DNA of 64,000 nt, taken from positions 124,001-188,000 of the forward strand of contig NZ_BIMF01000002.1 of the NCBI RefSeq assembly GCF_004000945.1. Direction: 5' to 3'. Numbering within the stretch: position 1 is the first letter of the stretch; each line of letters begins with the position of its first letter. The notes under the pieces are model-generated. The model made no database searches, was not told the DNA's origin, and was given only the letters and a program-made list of their open reading frames with translations. The stretch comes from Paenibacillus lautus NBRC 15380 (GTDB lineage: Bacteria > Bacillota > Bacilli > Paenibacillales > Paenibacillaceae). Below, one piece after another: positions 53,982 through 61,392 of this stretch. The translations under genes and the position numbers were made by a program.

Positions 53982-55394
53982 TCAATCACTTTGCCATGAG
54001 ACGTCCTGAGGATGCAGCGGATCAAATGTTGGAATAGCTTGTATATTCACTCTGCCGGCGGCCCGTTCCTGATCTAATGCTGCATTGTAACGCGCGTTCA
54101 GATCCTCAACCAATCGATCCAGATCTCCGCCGATCATGATGTACTTTACGAATTCGTCCTCCCACTCCCTTCCCTTTGGTTTGAATCCTTGAGGCGATGC
54201 AGGCCATATCCCGTCATAATCACCTGGGAAAAAGCTGGTGATGCCTTCGATGTCGGGTTTCCTGGCTTTCGCGGCTATCGCATTCACCGATAAAATGCCC
54301 AGTCCGGCCTCCTGATACCCGATCAGCACTTCATCGCTGTACATATAACGGAGAAACTTCCAAGCTTCTTCCTTGTGCTTCGACTGACTGCTAATCGATA
54401 ACCACCTCGTCGCTCCAACTCCCTGGTTGATCACTCCTTTATAGGTTCCGTCAATGGATGGGGGAAGAGCAGCTCCCCATTGGATCTTGGCCGGAAACTG
54501 AAACTTATAAATGCTGGGTTCCGAAGAATAAGACAAATACATCCCGATCTTTCCATCGGCGAACTGTGCCCGAAGCGGATCGATGTCCAGGGATTCCGAT
54601 CCCGGCAGCGTACTGCCGTTCTCCATCATCGTCCGGAATGCGCTAATAATCGGTATAAAGCCCGTAAAATCATAGTTGCCTGTCAAAAAGTCATAACCAT
54701 CGCCGCTAATTCCGCTTATTTCCGCAATCGGAACGGCTGAGCGTCCGAGAGCGCTGGCAGGAATCTTATAGGGTAGCGCAAAACCGTAAACGCCATCCGC
54801 CTTTCCAATTTCGGTAATCCGGCTCGCCGCTTCCACCAACTCGTCAAGCGATTTTGGAGGTGAGGTTATGCCGGCCCGCTCAAACAGCTCCACATTATAA
54901 ATAAGCCGCAAGGTTGAACCGCTGTTAGGAAGACTGTATATGAAGGGATCAAACACGTTATATCCTTCGATGAAGGCTTGCTTCCCGAACCTGTTTCTAA
55001 TCGCGGGCGTTAAATATTCGTTTAATGGCTCCACATAGCCTTTTCGGGTCATTTCAGCAAGATCGATCGGGGTGAAGATATCAGGTGATAACTCGCTAGC
55101 AAATGACAAATCAAGCGATTGGGAAAAATCATCTGCCATTACAGTCATCTCAACCTCAATATGATCGGCATTCTCTTGGTTATAACGATAAATAACCTCT
55201 TTGATATAGTTCGCGTCATGACGCCCCGTTGACCAGAATTTCAGCTTTGTCTTTTCTGCGGCACCAGCCATATCCGAAACCGTTGAGTACGAAAATATAG
55301 GATCAGAGCCCTGCCCTTTGCCACCCTGCATGCACCCTGTTATGGTTATGCTCAAGCACATCAATGCAACCAGCGGTAATCTCCACGTGATCAT
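53982..55394 (-). CDS. Extracellular sugar-binding lipoprotein, orphan, next to a YesMN pair
   Basis: About 470-residue binding protein of the family 1 (UgpB/maltose-type) group. The ATG at 55394 has AAGGAGG 8 bases upstream. The lipobox 'TITGC' gives a lipoprotein. 'IKEVIYRYNQENADHIEVEMTVM' and 'LSPDIFTPIDLAEMTRKGYVEPLNEYL' are typical of family 1. No permease gene is adjacent; instead the next genes are a histidine kinase and response regulator. It may be a ligand-sensing partner of the kinase, or may feed the LplBC permeases encoded at 42044-43915. It is shorter than the binding protein at 44003 and not closely similar. Confidence 0.8.
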   Translation of the reverse strand: MITWRLPLVALMCLSITITGCMQGGKGQGSDPIFSYSTVSDMAGAAEKTKLKFWSTGRHDANYIKEVIYRYNQENADHIEVEMTVMADDFSQSLDLSFASELSPDIFTPIDLAEMTRKGYVEPLNEYLTPAIRNRFGKQAFIEGYNVFDPFIYSLPNSGSTLRLIYNVELFERAGITSPPKSLDELVEAASRITEIGKADGVYGFALPYKIPASALGRSAVPIAEISGISGDGYDFLTGNYDFTGFIPIISAFRTMMENGSTLPGSESLDIDPLRAQFADGKIGMYLSYSSEPSIYKFQFPAKIQWGAALPPSIDGTYKGVINQGVGATRWLSISSQSKHKEEAWKFLRYMYSDEVLIGYQEAGLGILSVNAIAAKARKPDIEGITSFFPGDYDGIWPASPQGFKPKGREWEDEFVKYIMIGGDLDRLVEDLNARYNAALDQERAAGRVNIQAIPTFDPLHPQDVSWQSD

Positions 55395-55501
55395 GCACAC
55401 ACCCTCCTTGTGCTTGTATCGTAGCATAACCTATTTTGTGGATATAGACAGAACGGTAAAAAAACTGTAAAGGGAAGAATATCGATTCATCTCCCCATAC
55501 G

Positions 55502-55539
55502 AAAAAGGCTACCCCAAGCAAATGCCTGGCGGTAGCCTT
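55502..55539 (-). terminator. Terminator of the secreted EEP-protein gene
   Basis: AAGGCTACC (55505-55513) pairs with GGTAGCCTT (55531-55539), with inner pairs extending the stem. On the minus strand it is followed by TTTCG. It lies about 65 bases past the stop codon. Confidence 0.65.
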
Positions 55540-55602
55540 CTCATGATTCTTATGTCATGCTTACGTCTAGCTTGAACCTAATTTTAAGCCCACACCAAGG
55601 TC

Positions 55603-56424
55603 CTAACGCTGGAATGACACATCGGCTGCGATGGGCAGATGATCCGAAGCTTCCGTATGGATCACGCGCTGATTCGAATGCTGAACAGTTGGAGAGGTCA
55701 GAATGTAATCGATCGTTGCCGACGGATTAATTACAGGAAACGTATAGGCATCGTTTATCCCCTGAAAGCTGTTCACGAATAAACCGCTGTCGAGCAGCAG
55801 CTGAAACTCTGAACTGTCTGGTTCCGCATTAAAATCGCCCATCAGCAGCACCGGTCCCTCAGAGGCAGAAGCCGCCAGGTCAATGATTTCCTGCGCCTGT
55901 GCCGTTCTGCTGGTGACATCCAGTCCAAGATGCGTATTGTACACATCGACGTGGATCCCCTTCAGATTTACGACAGCGTGCAGTACACCGCGCTGCTCCT
56001 TCCCGAAGCTGCTTAACAAAACATTCTCGGATCGAAGGATCGGGTACTTGCTAACAATGGCAGTTCCGTACTGACGCTTGTTCGTCTGTCCCTCCTCCGG
56101 CTCCAAATCAAGATTGGCACCATAAGCATAGTGATATCCGAGCAAACCCGCCAGTTCCTTCGCTTGGTCTTGAAAGTCGCTTCGCTCCCCGTAGTACCGG
56201 TCCACTTCTTGAAGGCCGACAATTTCTGCGCCGGAATCACGGATGACATCGGCGATTCTTTGCAGGCTTAACTGCTCATCCAATCCAACCCCGTGATGGA
56301 TATTGTAAGACATTACGGTCGTGCTTACTTCTTTGCCTTGTCCTTTTCCAGCCGCCATCACCCCCGTTGTAAACACGGGAACAAACAACAAGCAAGCGAT
56401 AAACGAGATGAAGCCTTTTTTCAT
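55603..56424 (-). CDS. Secreted endonuclease/exonuclease/phosphatase-fold protein
   Basis: 273-residue protein with a signal peptide (about 1-25, ending 'VMAAG'). The EEP fold is clear: 'VMSYNIHHGVG' (about 37-47), the metal-binding Glu in 'IVGLQEVDRYYGE', 'NTHLG' and 'GDFNAEPDSSEF' in the middle, and 'ASDHLPI' near the end. All metal-binding and catalytic positions are present, so the enzyme should be active. The substrate could be nucleic acid, a phosphodiester or a phospholipid head group. It is 85 bases after the helveticin-J-like gene in the same direction, with no visible terminator between them. Confidence 0.82.
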   Translation of the reverse strand: MKKGFISFIACLLFVPVFTTGVMAAGKGQGKEVSTTVMSYNIHHGVGLDEQLSLQRIADVIRDSGAEIVGLQEVDRYYGERSDFQDQAKELAGLLGYHYAYGANLDLEPEEGQTNKRQYGTAIVSKYPILRSENVLLSSFGKEQRGVLHAVVNLKGIHVDVYNTHLGLDVTSRTAQAQEIIDLAASASEGPVLLMGDFNAEPDSSEFQLLLDSGLFVNSFQGINDAYTFPVINPSATIDYILTSPTVQHSNQRVIHTEASDHLPIAADVSFQR

Positions 56425-56509
56425 GGACGACTCTCCCTTTCATTGTCGAATGCCGAACGATGCTAACTTTTCCGTTGCTACAGCTCTCAGAGGCTGACCC
56501 GCGTGGAAG

Positions 56510-57502
56510 TTAATTAAATATGCTATCCGGAACGTAATACACTTTTTGCGTATCTTTTTTGTTTACCGGGTCCGTCACAATCGTAAAATAAACGTTGCTG
56601 TTCTTTGTCTGCACTCCCTCGATTTCATGGTTTCCCACATTCGTGATTTTCACGAGGGTTTTGAATGTCCCTGCGTTTGTCATCATGGCAATCTGCGGGA
56701 TGTCACCTTCCGCTCCGCCTGATGTATATATTTTCGTCTGACCCAGCATATCGGCCCCCTGGAAGGATCCGTTTGGCCTTACGATCCCACTGCCCGACTG
56801 CGTAAAGCTGCCAACCGCTGCGTTCACCGCTGCTGCGCTGTCCATCCGCACCTGTTCATTGCTGTCAAGAAGCTTATTGAGTGCGACTGTGTCATAAATG
56901 GACCAAGTTACAGTCCCCTCTTTTGTTTGTACGCGGAACACCGTATGAGTACTGTTGCCGCCGCCATCCACACGGTAGGTCTCGCCTAGCCTTGCCCCCG
57001 TTTTATTGGCGTAATTCATATAGGTAAACCGATGCAAATCCGTATAATCCACCGTTTTGCCGGCCGAATATTGTAGTCTTGCTACCTGCAGCGACCAGTA
57101 ATAGTCCGTCGAAGGATCTGCCTTTGAACTGAAATAAAAGTAATTGACGCCGTTGTACGTATACATATCCAGCGTTTGGCAGTGACCGGTATTCGTGACG
57201 GTCATTTCATCTACATAGGTAGCGTCTTTCCCGTTAATGAGCAATCTTGAAAGATAGCAAGTTCCCTTAGAGCGCTGTGTTACATACAGATACTTATCCG
57301 CAATGTAAGCTTTTTGAACAGCCACGTTGTGATTAAGTCCCTTCAGATTGTAGGCGAGCGTTGCTGAAGCGTTGACCGTTTTCTCAGGAGTTGCCGCGAA
57401 TGCCGGCAATCCGGACAAACAAAACACGAGAGCTGCAAGTATTGCGGACGCGAGAATTTTTAAATGCCTTTTCATATGGTTCAACCCTTGAACGTCAACC
57501 AT
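56510..57502 (-). CDS. Helveticin-J-like secreted protein (class III bacteriocin family)
   Basis: About 330-residue secreted protein. ATG 57502 has GGAGGTG 5 bases upstream; ATG 57475, which would start right at the signal peptide, is possible. The signal peptide 'MKRHLKILASAILAALVFCL' ends near 'LPAFAA'. The mature part matches what I recall of helveticin J: 'GHCQTLDMY' early, then 'VARLQYSAGKTV', 'LHRFTYMNYAN', 'IYDTVALNKLLD', 'FQGADMLGQTKIYTSGG', and near the end 'NVGNHEIEGVQTKNSNVYFTI'. The Gly-Asn-His-Glu-hydrophobic-Glu part resembles the 'GKHSEVESIQ' of helveticin J. Helveticin J itself lacks a classical signal peptide, unlike this protein. Bactericidal activity is inference. Confidence 0.72.
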   Translation of the reverse strand: MVDVQGLNHMKRHLKILASAILAALVFCLSGLPAFAATPEKTVNASATLAYNLKGLNHNVAVQKAYIADKYLYVTQRSKGTCYLSRLLINGKDATYVDEMTVTNTGHCQTLDMYTYNGVNYFYFSSKADPSTDYYWSLQVARLQYSAGKTVDYTDLHRFTYMNYANKTGARLGETYRVDGGGNSTHTVFRVQTKEGTVTWSIYDTVALNKLLDSNEQVRMDSAAAVNAAVGSFTQSGSGIVRPNGSFQGADMLGQTKIYTSGGAEGDIPQIAMMTNAGTFKTLVKITNVGNHEIEGVQTKNSNVYFTIVTDPVNKKDTQKVYYVPDSIFN

Positions 57503-57855
57503 CAATACACCTCCATTAATAGTAGGAATCAAATTGGACTGCCGCCGAAAATGTACTAAAAACATGGTTCAAGCGGGCATTTTACTGTCATGGCTATAGG
57601 ATACATTCCTCCTCTCTTGTTACAGAAACATCGCTTCATTCAACTCAAGTTTCTGCTTCTCTACAGAAAGTGGGGGATCCACTATTGAGTTTATCATTTA
57701 CCTCAAGAATTTCCCGTGTATAAAATACTTAAAGTTAGATGAATCGCATGGTCCTTTAGCCCTTTTTTTTACGTTGGAGCGCAGAATATGTCGGAAGAGA
57801 TTTGTATCGAATGTTCATCCGATACAGTAATACGAAAAACAAAAAAAACCGCGAA
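57503..57855. other. Intergenic region upstream of the helveticin-J-like gene
   Basis: About 350 bases. It contains the terminator of the YvaD-like gene (57841-57864) at one end and must hold the promoter of the helveticin-like gene. No strong -35/-10 pair was identified. A GTGG/CCAC hairpin (57669-57682) is small and probably chance. Confidence 0.45.
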
Positions 57856-57864
57856 TTAACGCGG
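57841..57864 (-). terminator. Terminator overlapping the stop codon of the YvaD-like gene
   Basis: CCGCG (57849-57853) pairs with CGCGG (57860-57864), with two further pairs possible on the outside. On the minus strand an eight-T run follows at once. The TAA stop codon of the upstream gene lies in the loop. Confidence 0.7.
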
Positions 57865-58275
57865 CTCCTTGGTCTCAAGCAGTTTTGGGATGAAGAACAA
57901 AGGATATAACATGAGATACAGGTTAGGCGCCCACCACATGATGTCGAAATCGGACTTCATGATCCAAAAAACGATCGCCTGCAGTCCGGAACAAAATGTC
58001 AGGATAAGCGATATTAAGGCAAAACTTCTCCACTTTACATTCATGTGATTATGTAAGTAAAGACTGTACATTCCGGTGATGGAAATGAGTATATCCAGCG
58101 GGAAGAACGACCAATTCCAAACCACTAACAGCTCATTGGTATAATCCTTATATAAATATTCCTTGGGAATTAACGCAAGTGCGGTGACGACCCAATACAA
58201 AATAAATCCGATATCCGTAAATAAAAACAAACCTTTTAATGTTTTACTCAATCCATGCTCTCTCCTCTTGTTCAA
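57856..58275 (-). CDS. YvaD-like four-helix membrane protein (DUF5360 type)
   Basis: 139 residues with four predicted membrane helices (about 15-37, 50-70, 82-105, 112-130). 'SKTLKGLFLFTDIGFILYWVV' at the start and 'WNWSFFPLDILISITGMYSLYL' in the middle resemble B. subtilis YvaD; function is unknown. The TTG start overlaps the TGA of the TetR gene, and the ribosome binding site AAGGAGG lies within the last codons of that gene, so the two are translationally coupled. The stop codon is inside its own terminator hairpin. The family assignment is from memory of the sequence pattern and is moderate. Confidence 0.65.
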   Translation of the reverse strand: MNKRREHGLSKTLKGLFLFTDIGFILYWVVTALALIPKEYLYKDYTNELLVVWNWSFFPLDILISITGMYSLYLHNHMNVKWRSFALISLILTFCSGLQAIVFWIMKSDFDIMWWAPNLYLMLYPLFFIPKLLETKEPR

Positions 58276-58841
58276 CCTTCCTCCTTGATAATACCGGATA
58301 AAAGGATCTCTCCCATATCCCGCAGACCCTCATGAAGCGTAATACTGCTCTTATTCTCAGACGAGTCCTCAATTAATCGATAAAGACCTCCTACATACAA
58401 ATCAATAAATATTTTTGTATTAAAAGGGCGTAACCATCCTTGATTGATTCCTTCATGAAATAGTTCCGTGATGCTGTCCCATTGTTTGTTTAGAAATTGA
58501 TCCAGCGTCTTCCATTGATCAGGATAATAACGCTGGAGCTCGGTTATGAAGTTCAATCCGATAAACTGAAAATCAGTCGGGATGAGGATGAGGCAGTGCT
58601 TAAGTTTATCGAGTGTAGTCAGGTCAGGATTACCCATGATCTCCTTTTCTTTTTCTTGAAGTTCGACAATGGCATCATGAAGAATCGTTGCAATAAGCAC
58701 ATCCTTCGAAGGGAAGTATCCGTACAGCGTCTTCGTGCTCATACCCAGCCGTTTGGCAAGGTCACCCATCGTAAATCGTAATCCTCTTCTCCTGATTTCA
58801 TGGCTTGCCGCCTCAACTATTCGGTCTCTCAATAGGTACAC
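58272..58841 (-). CDS. TetR-family regulator
   Basis: 189-residue DNA-binding protein. The N-terminal helix-turn-helix (about 8-55) has 'FTMGDLAKRLGMSTKTLYGYF' followed by 'PSKDVLIATIL', the standard TetR signature. The C-terminal ligand domain is variable. It is coupled to the YvaD-like membrane protein gene by overlapping stop and start codons and probably controls its own operon. The start is uncertain: GTG 58841 is only a base from AAGGAA, while a TTG at 58832 has AAGGAAG 8 bases upstream. Confidence 0.87.
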   Translation of the reverse strand: MYLLRDRIVEAASHEIRRRGLRFTMGDLAKRLGMSTKTLYGYFPSKDVLIATILHDAIVELQEKEKEIMGNPDLTTLDKLKHCLILIPTDFQFIGLNFITELQRYYPDQWKTLDQFLNKQWDSITELFHEGINQGWLRPFNTKIFIDLYVGGLYRLIEDSSENKSSITLHEGLRDMGEILLSGIIKEEG

Positions 58842-58941
58842 TTCCTTGTTCGGAAAATAATAAAACGATAAAGTTTTCCTTGATTTCTAAAATCATATCC
58901 CAATTCCTTCCTCATGTCAACGAAAGCGCTCATTGTACGAT

Positions 58942-58970
58942 AAAAAAGAGACAGCCATAAATGCTGCCTC
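58942..58970 (-). terminator. Terminator of the GH3 operon
   Basis: GAGACAGC (58948-58955) pairs with GCTGCCTC (58963-58970), with one G-U pair, around a 7-base loop. A TTTTTT run follows on the minus strand. It lies about 58 bases past the GH3 stop codon. Confidence 0.75.
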
Positions 58971-59027
58971 CAAATGATCGATGCTCCTTGCTAATGTATA
59001 AGAATATCCTTCTGTTTCAGCTATGTT

Positions 59028-61361
59028 TTAGGACTTTAACTTTAATTCAACAACGCCGGTTTCCCAATCCGAATGAGCTCCCGCAACGATGTTGACTCTG
59101 CAAGGGACCACTTCGAATTCCATGTTTCGATTCCAAATAGCCAACTCCTCGAAGCCGAGCTCGAACGTGACGGTGGTTACATCACCGGGCTCCAGCGCTA
59201 CCTTTTTGAATCCCTTCAATTCTCGCAGGCGGCGGGTGATCCCGGATTGATCGGCTTGTATGTAGAGCTGTACCACTTCGTCCCCCTTCATCTTTCCGGT
59301 GTTCTTCACTTCCACGTACACCTCGACACGACTTCCGGATCGAAGCTCGTCAAGCGTCATTTCCTTTTGTGAGATGGTCGGAGAACCGTAATCGAACGTG
59401 CTGTAACTCAAGCCGAATCCAAACGGATATAACGGCTTGGACGGCATATCGACATAAGGGCGAGGGCGCCCTGCATTTTTCTGATTATAATAAACCGGCA
59501 ATTGACCTACGGAGCGCGGGATCGAGACGGGCAGCTTGCCGCTCGGGTTCACCTGGCCGAACAGAATTTCTCCGATGGCACGGCCGCCTTCGCTGCCGGG
59601 ATACCAGGCGCACAGCAAAGCATCGCTGAGTTCAGCCACCTCGTCGATAGCCAGCGGACGTCCCTGAATGAGTACCGTAATCACTGGTTTTCCGATCGCG
59701 TGAATTTCCCGAACCAATTGCTCTTGTATGCCGCCTAATCGGAGATCGGCTAGATCGACGCCTTCACCGCAATCCATTTCCGTCGGATCTCCTTCAGCTA
59801 CGATAGCTGCACCATTACTATCAAACGTATCTCCGAATTGACGGGCGCTGCTGCCTCCGAGTACGAGCACGACCGCGTCCGCGGAACGGGCGGCTTCGAT
59901 CGCTTCTGGCAAGCCCTGCGTGGACATGCCTCGGACGCTGCATCCGGGAGCGAAAATGATGTCTGTACCTGCAGGTGCAGACATCCGAATGCCTTGGAGC
60001 GCCGTAACTCCGCTGCCCTCGAGCTGAACGCTGGTGTAGTCCCCAAGTTGGTTGTAGAGCCTGTCCGCGTTAGGGCCGATAACCGCCAGTCGTTTGATGC
60101 TGCCGCCATTCAGCGGCAGTACGTCTTTGTCGTTCTTAAGCAGTACAACCGCTTCTCTCGCGACGGATGCATTCAAGTCTTTAGCGGCTGCGTTGTTGAC
60201 GTTTGTAGCTGCCAAGCCTTCGTCAACGTATGGGTGCTCGAACAGTCCCAATCGGAATTTAAGCCGAAGTACTCGAGCCACCGCGCGGTCAATGCTCTCC
60301 ATATCGGCCTTCCCTTGTTTCACCGCTTGTTCAAGCGTTGTGAAGGACTTGTCCCACAAACTAAGATCAACCCCGGATGACAGGGCTAGACCCGCCGCGG
60401 ATTCATAGTCTCCCGTAATGGACACCAACCGGTCGATGGCCGTTCCATCCGCCATGACGATTCCTTCAAATCCCCATTCATCTCTCAGAATGCCGGTTAA
60501 CAGCTTATCATTGGCATGACACGGAATGCCGTCGAGCTCATTATAGGCCGCCATGACACCAGCCGCTCCTGCCTTGATCCCCGCCTCCGCGGCAGGCAAA
60601 TGAATTTCGCGAAGCTCCCGCTCGCCAACGGGAACAGGTCCTGCATTGCGACCACCCTGCCCCGCTCCCTGAGCGCAGAGATGCTTGAGGACGGCAGCCG
60701 CTCTGTCCGGTTTTTCCCATTCTTCCGGGTTTCTTCCCTGCATGCCAAACACAACCGCTTCCGTCATTCGTGCAGCCAGGTAAGGGTCTTCTCCGTAACA
60801 CTCCTCGGAACGTCCCCACCTTGGATCCTGCAGGATGTCCAGTACCGAAACCAACCCTAAATGCGCGCCTCGGCTGCGGATCTCGGAGGCTACCTGGGAA
60901 TAGGCTTGTTCAATTAATTCGGGATTCCAGGTGGAACCGATGGCCGTATTGACGGGCAGAAGCGTTCCGTCAAGCGCTTGATGTCCATGGGGGCATTCCT
61001 CCGAGAGCAGGACGGGAATGCCCAGCCGGCTGTGTTCGATCACATAGCGCTGGATCGCATTCGCTACCTTCGCATTGTCCTGCGTAGGAATCCCGTTCTC
61101 ATAGGTCACCCCGGACCAGGGATCCGCCCGGAACAGTCCATACAGTGCCCCCATGCCGGCCCCCCACTCGACATGATCCTTGAATAAGTCGGTCAGTTCA
61201 AACTCCGTTTCGGTTCCTTCGCTTCGACGATAAGCCATCCAACCGTACAAGTGCTGATTCAGCTGCCCAACCTTCTCCCTCAGCGTCATTTTGGATAACA
61301 AATCCTCTACACGCTCATTTACGGGGAGCGCAGCATTCCGATATTTCTCCATATTCCCCAT
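59028..61361 (-). CDS. Glycoside hydrolase family 3 (beta-glucosidase/beta-xylosidase type)
   Basis: 777-residue cytoplasmic enzyme. The N-terminal (alpha/beta)8 domain (about 10-370) opens with 'NERVEDLLSKMTLREKVGQLNQ'. It has 'RWGRSEECYGEDPYLAARM' near 178-196 and 'VLKHLCAQGAGQGGRNAGPV' near 228. The nucleophile Asp is in 'GFEGIVMADGTAIDRLV' near residue 308, where many family members have SDW or SDY. The second domain (about 400-620) and a C-terminal fibronectin-III-like domain (about 680-765, 'VYVEVKNTGKMKGDEVVQLY') are intact. M4 (61352) is better spaced from AAGGAG than the first ATG. It is the third gene of a kinase-regulator-hydrolase operon, 31 bases after the response regulator. Beta-glucoside or beta-xyloside specificity cannot be read. 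Confidence 0.88.
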   Translation of the reverse strand: MGNMEKYRNAALPVNERVEDLLSKMTLREKVGQLNQHLYGWMAYRRSEGTETEFELTDLFKDHVEWGAGMGALYGLFRADPWSGVTYENGIPTQDNAKVANAIQRYVIEHSRLGIPVLLSEECPHGHQALDGTLLPVNTAIGSTWNPELIEQAYSQVASEIRSRGAHLGLVSVLDILQDPRWGRSEECYGEDPYLAARMTEAVVFGMQGRNPEEWEKPDRAAAVLKHLCAQGAGQGGRNAGPVPVGERELREIHLPAAEAGIKAGAAGVMAAYNELDGIPCHANDKLLTGILRDEWGFEGIVMADGTAIDRLVSITGDYESAAGLALSSGVDLSLWDKSFTTLEQAVKQGKADMESIDRAVARVLRLKFRLGLFEHPYVDEGLAATNVNNAAAKDLNASVAREAVVLLKNDKDVLPLNGGSIKRLAVIGPNADRLYNQLGDYTSVQLEGSGVTALQGIRMSAPAGTDIIFAPGCSVRGMSTQGLPEAIEAARSADAVVLVLGGSSARQFGDTFDSNGAAIVAEGDPTEMDCGEGVDLADLRLGGIQEQLVREIHAIGKPVITVLIQGRPLAIDEVAELSDALLCAWYPGSEGGRAIGEILFGQVNPSGKLPVSIPRSVGQLPVYYNQKNAGRPRPYVDMPSKPLYPFGFGLSYSTFDYGSPTISQKEMTLDELRSGSRVEVYVEVKNTGKMKGDEVVQLYIQADQSGITRRLRELKGFKKVALEPGDVTTVTFELGFEELAIWNRNMEFEVVPCRVNIVAGAHSDWETGVVELKLKS

Positions 61362-61392
61362 ACTCCTTCCATCCTGGTCGTCATGCTTCTGA

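Noticed and set aside
57556..57606. 17-codon minus-strand frame after AGGAGG, upstream of the helveticin-J-like gene
   Set aside because: The ATG is only one base from the AGGAGG, and the peptide MYPIAMTVKCPLEPCF has no leader- or toxin-like pattern. It could be a leader peptide, but nothing supports it.
58921..58934. Cre-like CGAAAGCGCTCATT upstream of the TetR gene
   Set aside because: It has the CcpA core but three mismatches in the flanks, including the first T of TG; too weak to list.
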